Source of the DNA: Bacteroidota bacterium
GTDB taxonomy: Bacteria > Bacteroidota > Bacteroidia > Flavobacteriales_D > Crocinitomicaceae
NCBI GenBank assembly: GCA_016866255.1
Contig: VGMY01000001.1
Coordinates: 1 to 64,000, forward strand
Direction of reading: 5' to 3'
DNA: 64,000 nt
Below, piece after piece: positions 8,982 to 15,122 of this stretch. The first letter of the stretch is position 1. The number at the start of each line of letters is the position of its first letter. The notes below the pieces were generated by a model. That model was not told the origin of the DNA. It saw nothing but the letters and a program-made list of their open reading frames with translations, and did no database searches. The position numbers and the translations under genes were made by a program.

Positions 8982-9003
8982 TTGGGTGTTTAAAAGTACC
9001 CAA
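8982..9003 (+). terminator. Hairpin directly after the secreted-protein stop
   Basis: TTGGGT (8982-8987) is complementary to ACCCAA (8998-9003) around a ten-base loop. It starts at the base following the stop codon. No strong T tract follows. It resembles the hairpin at the end of the preceding island gene in position. Confidence 0.4.
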
Positions 9004-9013
9004 AGAAATAGTG

Positions 9014-9021
9014 TATATTTG
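9014..9021 (+). promoter_or_regulatory. TATATTTG -7 box for the HExxH gene
   Basis: TATATTTG fits the Bacteroidota TAnnTTTG consensus exactly. It lies 29 bases before the ATG at 9051 and just after the hairpin of the upstream gene, suggesting that the metallopeptidase gene pair has its own promoter. I see only a weak -33 match. Confidence 0.5.
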
Positions 9022-9050
9022 ATAAAAAATGAACAATCAAAATTAATAAT

Positions 9051-9983
9051 ATGAGTGGTTTGACAGCTTATCGATTCTCAGCGCAAGAAATAAATAAAAT
9101 GCTTTGGCTGAAGGATCTTTTTACGGAAAATGGTTATACTGTTGATCGCTTTCCAGAGGTATATTATGATACTTTTGAGAATGCTTGTGAAGTGTGGCCA
9201 TTCTTGAAAGGAAATAAATATGAGGAGGGAACTCCTGATTATTTGGGAGTATATATTCCAAATTATTCAAAAATAAAGTGCGAGGAAAATTGTGATTTAA
9301 AAATAGTTAATGAAGGTGTTATTGTATTATTTAAGGATAGAATCTTAGTTTATGCTGAAATGATTGAAGGCAAACAAGCATTAGGATTGTCTGTTATAGA
9401 GAATTCACTGAAAGAAGTAGTGCTATATCACGAATTAGGACATTGGTTTTCTCATTGGCCCCTTGATGATTCTGGCGCTAACTGGAAATGTGGATATGAT
9501 GCAAAAGATAAAATTACTCATGAATCTTACGCACAGATTATTGCCTATTGGTGTTCAGACGGAAATCCTTTGAATGAATTAATTCTAGAAGATTATTTAA
9601 CACCAATAAATACGGCATCACCTTATTATATGTATTTAGCATTGATACCTCATTCCAAGAGTGATATTTTGAATAAACTTAAATTAATTCGCAAACACAT
9701 GGGGTGCTCGGCTATTTTAACAGATGAAACGGCCTATGATGTTATAAAATCAAATATTATAGATGAAATTGTTGATTATGCATCAAATTCTCTTAGAAAA
9801 TTAGAATTAGATAAAGCAGATTTAAATTCTATCAAAACTGAAATATTAAACGAATTTATAGCATACCGTTTTGGTAAAAATACTGAATATGATTACATAC
9901 TATGTATTCTAAATTTAAATGGGCTTTTGGATGAAAAATCAAAAGCTATTTTGAAATTTGAACAGAAATTTTGTCTCTCCTAA
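9051..9983 (+). CDS. HExxH zinc-metallopeptidase-like protein of unknown family
   Basis: A 310-residue, predicted cytoplasmic protein (no signal peptide or membrane segment). It carries H127-E-L-G-H131 in a helix preceded by EVVLY, followed 27 residues later by T-H-E158-S-Y-A-Q, a plausible third zinc ligand. This arrangement recalls ImmA/IrrE-type peptidases, which cleave repressors or antitoxins, but the rest of the protein is not recognisable, so the family is an inference. Its C-terminal half is helical and charged. Codon use is strongly AT-rich compared with the flanking chromosome. A small gene follows after thirteen bases and is probably cotranscribed. Confidence 0.6.
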   Translation: MSGLTAYRFSAQEINKMLWLKDLFTENGYTVDRFPEVYYDTFENACEVWPFLKGNKYEEGTPDYLGVYIPNYSKIKCEENCDLKIVNEGVIVLFKDRILVYAEMIEGKQALGLSVIENSLKEVVLYHELGHWFSHWPLDDSGANWKCGYDAKDKITHESYAQIIAYWCSDGNPLNELILEDYLTPINTASPYYMYLALIPHSKSDILNKLKLIRKHMGCSAILTDETAYDVIKSNIIDEIVDYASNSLRKLELDKADLNSIKTEILNEFIAYRFGKNTEYDYILCILNLNGLLDEKSKAILKFEQKFCLS

Positions 9984-9996
9984 TCTCTAAAAAAAA

Positions 9997-10401
9997 ATGG
10001 AAAATAACGAACTGAAATTTTATTGGTATCCGGGCAATAATATAGATGGAGTAAATTTTGAAATGGATAAAGAATATGTTGTTTTTGAAATTAAAGAAAT
10101 ATTAAGTAAAAAAAATAGTAATAGGATCAATGGTTTTTTTATTCATTTCGGAAAACCATTTTTATCGTTTTTATCTAGAGAAAGTAAAGAATTTCATCGA
10201 ATAATTATCAAAAACAATGATGAAGGTCAATTTCTAGAGAAAACTGAGGTTTTTTCATATACAGATTTCAAATGTGTAAAAGATTTTAAAAAAACATATT
10301 CTACTTTACCAAATTCAATTACTGAGGCCAGTAGAAATGACCTTCAAAAAGGATCGAGTATGCTTAGAAGATTTAGGCATTTTGAAGAAGATGATTGTTA
10401 A
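9997..10401 (+). CDS. Small hypothetical protein, partner of the HExxH gene
   Basis: A 134-residue, AT-rich reading frame thirteen bases after the HExxH gene. It starts with FYWYPGNNIDG and is rich in Lys, Phe and Asn; no signal peptide, membrane segment or known motif is visible. The tight spacing and similar base composition suggest that it acts with the metallopeptidase-like protein, for example as its substrate or regulator, but nothing in the sequence proves this. Confidence 0.5.
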   Translation: MENNELKFYWYPGNNIDGVNFEMDKEYVVFEIKEILSKKNSNRINGFFIHFGKPFLSFLSRESKEFHRIIIKNNDEGQFLEKTEVFSYTDFKCVKDFKKTYSTLPNSITEASRNDLQKGSSMLRRFRHFEEDDC

Positions 10402-10439
10402 TATTAACAGAGTCGTCCATTCATACAAAATTCGTAACC

Positions 10440-10463
10440 AATAAAAACCGAAGCGTTTTTATT
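10440..10463. terminator. Perfect 9-bp AT-rich hairpin downstream of 10401
   Basis: AATAAAAAC (10440-10448) pairs exactly with GTTTTTATT (10455-10463) around a six-base loop. The T run in the right arm (and A run in the left) could end transcription in either direction. It lies 38 bases after the stop of the 134-residue gene. Confidence 0.5.
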
Positions 10464-10480
10464 AGATCATATGCAACCTA

Positions 10481-10502
10481 AGAAGCGATGAAAATCGCCT
10501 CT
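10481..10502. other. Stem-loop with GAAA tetraloop
   Basis: AGAAGCGAT (10481-10489) and ATCGCCTCT (10494-10502) form a nine-pair stem with one mismatch, closed by the four-base loop GAAA. GNRA tetraloops are typical of structured RNA. It lies in the 223-base gap before the second secreted-protein gene. No T tract follows. Confidence 0.4.
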
Positions 10503-10560
10503 GTGTTCTGCAAACGTGTTCATTTATGTATAAAGCGTTTTTTGGTCAAATTTTGAAAAG

Positions 10561-10581
10561 AATCGTTTTTTTTTCGCCGAA
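10561..10581. repeat. Imperfect third copy of the island repeat
   Basis: This stretch keeps AATC, a long T run and the CCGAA end of the 22-bp boundary repeat with a few changes. It lies between the hairpins and the gene at 10625. It may mark an internal junction, meaning that the last two island genes arrived separately, or may be chance similarity in T-rich DNA. Confidence 0.3.
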
Positions 10582-10624
10582 TATCTTTTTTTTTTCAGTT
10601 GTATAATCCATCAAAAAATAAATT

Positions 10625-11068
10625 ATGAAAAAGCTATTTTTAACCTTAACTGTCATCCTAACTTCAACAATAGGAGCGAAAGCGCAAAATGCCAATAACT
10701 TTAAAGTGGAAAAATTTGAGAAGCTTCTCATTAAAGAAATGTACCAGCAGTTTCCGGGTATGACCTTGGATACAACATTAAATTTTGCTGCAAGAGCAAC
10801 AAGTCAGGCAGGGGCAGGATATCCAGATTGCTACGGAACTAAAAAAGGAGGCATGGTAAACACAGCCAACGAAGAAAAGGCTGAAGCCGCAAAATTAGTT
10901 GCAGCGTATAAGGAATACCTTAAAAATGTTTTGTATTTAGACGATGTAGCTTTAACCAGATGCAACTTTACAGAATTCTGTGCTACTGCTACCAAAGAAA
11001 ATGGGATGGTTCGTTATGGACTTATCGTAGACAACAACTTTAGTAGCAGTCTATCACCTGGTAATTAA
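10625..11068 (+). CDS. Small secreted protein of unknown function (possible CAP-like), island paralogue B
   Basis: A 147-residue protein with a clear signal peptide ending AKAQ. The mature part has D49-T-T-L-N-x-A-A and, 70 residues later, N-F-T-E-F-C119 followed by EN..RYGLIVDN, matching the pattern of the secreted protein at 8445-8981. Three cysteines in the mature part may form disulfides. The fold could be a short CAP/SCP-like domain; this is inference from the position of the helix and last strand. It sits in the AT-rich island, after a 223-base gap with two stem-loops. Confidence 0.6.
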   Translation: MKKLFLTLTVILTSTIGAKAQNANNFKVEKFEKLLIKEMYQQFPGMTLDTTLNFAARATSQAGAGYPDCYGTKKGGMVNTANEEKAEAAKLVAAYKEYLKNVLYLDDVALTRCNFTEFCATATKENGMVRYGLIVDNNFSSSLSPGN

Positions 11069-11126
11069 TACAATAAACATTGCTCTGTGCTTGAAAAAAT
11101 AAGCTAAATTAGCTGAAAATAAATTT

Positions 11127-11570
11127 ATGATAGTTGTTGTAAGAGTTCATGATTGTCTATCAGCTGGTGGAAACGTACGAGCTTGTTCCTATAGAGCATG
11201 GAAGACGGGTAGATTATTGAGGGATGCTGCATTTCGAAATCAAATGAGATTTCTAGTAGCAATGAATGGTCCTCATGTAGTTGGAGTTTTTTGTATTAGA
11301 GCAGTTGCGCCTGACGTTTTGCCCGGACGAGTTCAATTTGGTATCGATCAAACTACTGAGGATTGTGCCAATGATATTGTTGCATTGATTACACGTTTTT
11401 CGCAAGTATCTAATAAGTTAAAGTATCAAGGGACAAAGTATTTATTAGCGGAAGACTTTAGACTGGTTGGAATAGAAATACCAAATACGGAGTGTTGTCA
11501 ATTCGAAGAAATTTATTTAGCGCAAACAGCCCAAATACCTAATATTGAAGGAAGACCCCATGGCTTTTAA
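11127..11570 (+). CDS. Hypothetical protein, last gene of the island
   Basis: A 147-residue cytoplasmic-looking protein. It has a beta-rich centre with ACSYRAWKTG, then MRFLVAMNGPHVVGVFCI. A loosely similar W..G...R....LV...G.VVGV. pattern occurs in some PUA/EVE-like RNA- or base-binding domains, but the resemblance is weak and I do not assign a family. The upstream sequence has a short AGCTAAATTAGCT palindrome. The right copy of the 22-bp direct repeat begins 59 bases after its stop. Confidence 0.45.
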   Translation: MIVVVRVHDCLSAGGNVRACSYRAWKTGRLLRDAAFRNQMRFLVAMNGPHVVGVFCIRAVAPDVLPGRVQFGIDQTTEDCANDIVALITRFSQVSNKLKYQGTKYLLAEDFRLVGIEIPNTECCQFEEIYLAQTAQIPNIEGRPHGF

Positions 11571-11628
11571 TTTCTTTTAAATCTTTACTTAGAAACTAAG
11601 TTTCCCTGAAAATTTTATTAATACTCGT

Positions 11629-11650
11629 AAAATCATTTTTTTCTTCCGAA
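11629..11650. repeat. 22-bp direct repeat, right copy (island boundary)
   Basis: Identical in all 22 bases and in orientation to 7759-7780. The rest of this gap (11571-11781) holds no gene; it ends with the terminator of the DUF456 gene. Everything to the right returns to the base composition of the main chromosome. Confidence 0.65.
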
Positions 11651-11748
11651 AACGTTGTTCATTTTTGTTGTGCAGATGGGAATGGACCTCGCCACACACC
11701 GAATTGAAAAGAAGTTAATTCACCGAGGAGGGTTACCAGAAGGATAAA

Positions 11749-11779
11749 GGGGGCTACATGTAGTGGATTGTAGGCCCCC
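11749..11779 (-). terminator. Intrinsic terminator of the DUF456 gene
   Basis: GGGGGCTACA (11749-11758) pairs with TGTAGGCCCCC (11769-11779) with one bulged G. Read on the minus strand the hairpin begins three bases after the DUF456 stop and ends in CCCCCTTTAT. The strong GC stem makes a rho-independent terminator likely. Confidence 0.75.
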
Positions 11780-11781
11780 AT

Positions 11782-12276
11782 TTATAAAGTCAACCAAATA
11801 AACGCATAATATCCCCAAACTAAGGCCATCAAGCTAACCATGAGGAAATTCAACAAGATGGCGAACAAAAATCCAAGGAACGTTCCAAAGGCAGCCTGAA
11901 TGGCTCGTTGACGATCCTCGGGATCGTGCATCAATTCACCAATAAGCGCTCCTAGGAAAGGACCAAGAAGCATCGAAAAAGGAATGGGGAGTACCATGCC
12001 AACGAACATACCGACGTAAGAGCCTCGAACGCCGTATGTTGAACCCTTGAAAACTTTGGTTCCATAGGCGGGAATGGTCCATTCCAAAATAAGGCTTAAA
12101 AGAGCTAAAACGGCCGTTGCAACGAGCATCCATGCAGGGATATCGGTGCCCGGAACAAGGTATAAAGAGAGTACCCCCAACCAAGCAATGGGAGGGCCGC
12201 TGAGCCCTGGAACAAAGGCCCCTATGTACCCTAAGATTATGCCAAGGCCCGACAAGATGAACAAAGCAATATCCAT
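11782..12276 (-). CDS. DUF456 domain-containing membrane protein
   Basis: A 164-residue integral membrane protein with four to five hydrophobic segments and the family signature GAFVPGLSGPP near residue 20, plus the glycine-rich LGPFLGALIGE loop with a GxxxG pattern. DUF456 proteins are small inner-membrane proteins without an assigned role. The gene stands alone on the minus strand and has a GC-rich terminator directly after its stop. Confidence 0.88.
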   Translation of the reverse strand: MDIALFILSGLGIILGYIGAFVPGLSGPPIAWLGVLSLYLVPGTDIPAWMLVATAVLALLSLILEWTIPAYGTKVFKGSTYGVRGSYVGMFVGMVLPIPFSMLLGPFLGALIGELMHDPEDRQRAIQAAFGTFLGFLFAILLNFLMVSLMALVWGYYAFIWLTL

Positions 12277-12350
12277 GAAACTTTTTTCTTTGTGTGGGTT
12301 ACGTAGAATAAGTTGCTTAAATTTAAATAACTTTTTGCAGTAATAATAGG

Positions 12351-13403
12351 ATGGTGCAAGCTAAATGGTCTCGTATTTTCGCAATTACCTTATTAAATAG
12401 CTCTATTGTTATTTGCTGGCAAGCCTACCATTTTTACCAACCAAAAATTCTCGAGCAGTTCCATATGCTCGAGGCACTCAGCACCCTGGATTATTCCAAA
12501 AATATTTGTCTTGCGATTATGCCGGTTCTTGCAGGGATTCTGGCAGACCGTCTTCACCAACGCATCGGATTTACTTACCTGATCTTCACGGTGGGCATAG
12601 CATTTACTGCATTCATTTTCCTGGCTTCGTCGTACGTGTTTCTCGAAATATCTCCTCCTTATCTCAAATCCTGCATCCCTGTTTTTATGGTGCTCTGGCT
12701 GGTTGGCATGAACAGCTTTTACGGCCCGGCTACGGGAATTATTCTCAAAGCATCCAGCCCCGAGGACCTGCAAGCCACTCTGGGCGTCTTATCGTTGGTC
12801 ACCAATCTGCTATTCGCGAGCATCCCTCTCCTTATCTTTTTTTTAGATGCTGTCGGGGGGAGCATGACTTTTTTGATAGGAGCTTTAATTCTTTTACTCT
12901 CCGCTTTTTTCTTTCGAAGGTACACGAAGGAGGTTGCTCCCAACGATTCAATCCCTACGATTGGAAAACGATCCCATTTTATATGGCCAATCCTGGGAGG
13001 TTTTGCGTTGGGTTCCACCGTCTATTTTGGGATAGGTTTGTCTTCATCCAACGAATATTTTAACGGATTTCCTTTAAATGTTCCTGTCTTTGTTGTGGCC
13101 GCATTTATTGGTTTATTCTTAATTAAACTGCAAAGGCCTTTCATAGAAAACATCAATTTTCCCATCGGTTTATTTTTGGTGTGTTCAGCGGTTTTCGGAA
13201 TTCATATTAGCGGTTCGCTTTGGTTGATTTTCACACTGTTGGCCGTACTTTCCGTTGGAGTAGCCATGGTGCAGTTTTATGCTTTTCCTTGGGCACTTCG
13301 GGAAATTCCAACGCAGCACACTCACTTAGCCGTGGGCTGCCTGTTCGGTGCTTTTTCGGTGCCTTTTTGGTTGCTGCCTAAACTCCTTTCGTGCATCGGA
13401 TAA
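12351..13403 (+). CDS. MFS-like transporter, shortened
   Basis: A 350-residue polytopic membrane protein with about ten hydrophobic segments. The loop after the second segment reads AGILADRLHQRIG, matching MFS motif A (G-x-L-A-D-x-x-G-x-R/K). MFS carriers normally have twelve helices and about 400 residues; the C-terminal half is shorter here. The substrate is unknown. It is followed after 35 bases by an SRPBCC gene on the same strand. Confidence 0.65.
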   Translation: MVQAKWSRIFAITLLNSSIVICWQAYHFYQPKILEQFHMLEALSTLDYSKNICLAIMPVLAGILADRLHQRIGFTYLIFTVGIAFTAFIFLASSYVFLEISPPYLKSCIPVFMVLWLVGMNSFYGPATGIILKASSPEDLQATLGVLSLVTNLLFASIPLLIFFLDAVGGSMTFLIGALILLLSAFFFRRYTKEVAPNDSIPTIGKRSHFIWPILGGFALGSTVYFGIGLSSSNEYFNGFPLNVPVFVVAAFIGLFLIKLQRPFIENINFPIGLFLVCSAVFGIHISGSLWLIFTLLAVLSVGVAMVQFYAFPWALREIPTQHTHLAVGCLFGAFSVPFWLLPKLLSCIG

Positions 13404-13438
13404 ATTAAACCTTTTCGTACTTTCTTTGTTAGTGGAGC

Positions 13439-13966
13439 ATGTATCAATTAAAACGAACGCAACTGGTTCGCGCCGATATTGCAAGTTGTTGGGATTTTTT
13501 CTCCTCTCCTCACAACCTTTCCTTAATCACTCCATCCTCTATGGGTTTTGCGGTTATCACTGAAATTCCCGATAAGATGTACGAAGGGCTGATGATTGAG
13601 TATACGGTTAAACCCTTACTTGGCATTCCCATGCGCTGGGTTACCGAAATTAAAACCGTTCGCGAAAACGCTTTTTTCGTGGACGAGCAGCGTGTTGGCC
13701 CTTACAAGATGTGGCACCATGAGCACCACTTTAAAGAACTTGGCGATATGGTGGAAATGACCGACATTGTTAGTTATGAACTCCCTCTCGGTATTTTTGG
13801 AAGGTTAATGCATCGGTTGATTGTCAAGAAGAAACTCGAGAGCATTTTCACCTACCGCTTTGCGGCAGTAGAAAAGCTGTTTAACCAAGTAGCTTCAGAA
13901 TCCGTAACTTTGAGCCATGAAGTTCAAGGATTATCCAGTGCATCCGGCCATTCTGCGGGCAATTGA
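13439..13966 (+). CDS. SRPBCC family protein
   Basis: A 175-residue protein with the START/Bet v1-like pattern: an N-terminal strand, a helix W-D-F-F-S-S-P-x-N-L with ITPSSMGF, and strands around WVTEI and VGPYKMWHHEHHF. Similar Bacteroidota proteins are annotated as cell-division inhibitors or polyketide cyclase-like, but their ligands are unknown. Its last 50 bases overlap the start of the DEAD-box helicase in another frame; the final ~17 residues therefore have no family counterpart. Confidence 0.8.
   Translation: MYQLKRTQLVRADIASCWDFFSSPHNLSLITPSSMGFAVITEIPDKMYEGLMIEYTVKPLLGIPMRWVTEIKTVRENAFFVDEQRVGPYKMWHHEHHFKELGDMVEMTDIVSYELPLGIFGRLMHRLIVKKKLESIFTYRFAAVEKLFNQVASESVTLSHEVQGLSSASGHSAGN
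13905..13912 (+). promoter_or_regulatory. TAACTTTG box inside the SRPBCC gene, 4 nt before the helicase ATG
   Basis: TAACTTTG followed by AGCC and ATG matches the Bacteroidota -7 consensus at leaderless spacing, yet lies wholly within the coding region of the upstream gene. It supports both the 13917 start and a transcript that begins at the helicase start codon. Confidence 0.5.
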
Positions 13967-15122
13967 TGACTTAGGGTACAAGCGTCCTACCGACATCCAG
14001 TTCAAAGTTATACCTCACATTTTAAACGGTGAAGACGTCATGGCGGTAGCGCCTACGGGTACGGGTAAAACGGCGGCTTTTGCCATTCCGCTGATACATC
14101 AAGTTCAGGCCAATGTGCATCGAAAAGGGGTGCAGGTGTTGGTGATGGTGCCCACCCGCGAATTAGCGCGTCAAATTGAACAGGTGTTTTTAGGCCTCAG
14201 CCAGCACTTATCCATTGGCATTCTTTCCCTCATTGGCGGCGTAGAACAGGACCAGCAAATTAAAAAACTGCAAGAACGGACCCAGGTGCTGATTACAACC
14301 CCAGGTCGCATGTTCGACTTAATTGCCCAAGGATTCTTGGATATTTCAACCGTCAGTACGTGGGTGCTCGACGAGGCCGATGTAATGCTGGATCTTGGCT
14401 TTGCAAGGGATATAGTTGATGCGAAACGCAAGCTCCCAAAACATAAACAAACACTTTTCTTTACTGCCACTATTAACAAGAAAATCAAATCATTAGCCTA
14501 CGATGTTGTGCGCGATGCCATTCGGATTCAAATCACCCGAGGGAATCCGGTTTCTAAGAACGTGGACCACCAGGTTTTGAGGGTGGAAATGGACGATAAG
14601 CGCTTTTTTCTTGAGAACATATTGACGGAATATCCTAACGAACGCTTCATGATTTTCGTGCGTACCAAAGTCCGTGCGGAAAGGGTTCAAAAAGCCATGG
14701 AACGGGTGGGCTTGAAGGTGGAAATTTTGCACGGGGGTAAGGCCCAAGAGGAACGTTTCGTGACTCTTCAACGTTTCCGTCAAGGAGAAAATAAAATCCT
14801 CGTGACCACCGACCTTGCCTGCAGAGGCATTGATATCCCCGAGGTGGAATACGTGATTAACTACGATTTGCCCGATAATCCCGAAAACTACGTGCATCGC
14901 TGCGGAAGAACCGGACGGGGAAATCGGCGAGGACAAGCCTTGAGTTTTTGCAGTACCGGCGAAATGGCTCTGTTGGATGCGATTGAAACGTACACCGGCA
15001 ACGAGGTGGAACGCTACACGATGAGTTCGGAAGAATACACTGAAATTCTTAAAGACCGCTTAGATCCCGATGAAAACTGGTACAAACTCCTTAAAGAAAA
15101 CGATTCCGAAGAGTGGGATTAA
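13917..15122 (+). CDS. DEAD-box RNA helicase (RhlE/SrmB-like)
   Basis: A 401-residue ATP-dependent RNA helicase core. The Q motif begins with F3 and ends RPTDIQ; Walker A is APTGTGKT (45-52), followed by PTRELA, TPGR, DEAD (with V following), FTAT in place of the usual SAT, RGIDIPEV and HRCGRTGRG. It lacks a long basic tail, ending in an acidic stretch. Likely acts in ribosome assembly or RNA decay. The start overlaps the SRPBCC gene by 50 bases because the Q motif requires ATG 13917. Its TAA shares a TTAA tetranucleotide with the stop of lon on the other strand. Confidence 0.93.
   Translation: MKFKDYPVHPAILRAIDDLGYKRPTDIQFKVIPHILNGEDVMAVAPTGTGKTAAFAIPLIHQVQANVHRKGVQVLVMVPTRELARQIEQVFLGLSQHLSIGILSLIGGVEQDQQIKKLQERTQVLITTPGRMFDLIAQGFLDISTVSTWVLDEADVMLDLGFARDIVDAKRKLPKHKQTLFFTATINKKIKSLAYDVVRDAIRIQITRGNPVSKNVDHQVLRVEMDDKRFFLENILTEYPNERFMIFVRTKVRAERVQKAMERVGLKVEILHGGKAQEERFVTLQRFRQGENKILVTTDLACRGIDIPEVEYVINYDLPDNPENYVHRCGRTGRGNRRGQALSFCSTGEMALLDAIETYTGNEVERYTMSSEEYTEILKDRLDPDENWYKLLKENDSEEWD

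Noticed and set aside
8981-9003. Integron attC site: GTTGGGT ... ACCCAAA resembles the core sites GTTRRRY and RYYYAAC
   Set aside because: The order is reversed relative to attC (which runs RYYYAAC to GTTRRRY), the last base of one core does not match, the element is too short, and no integrase or repeated attC is seen.
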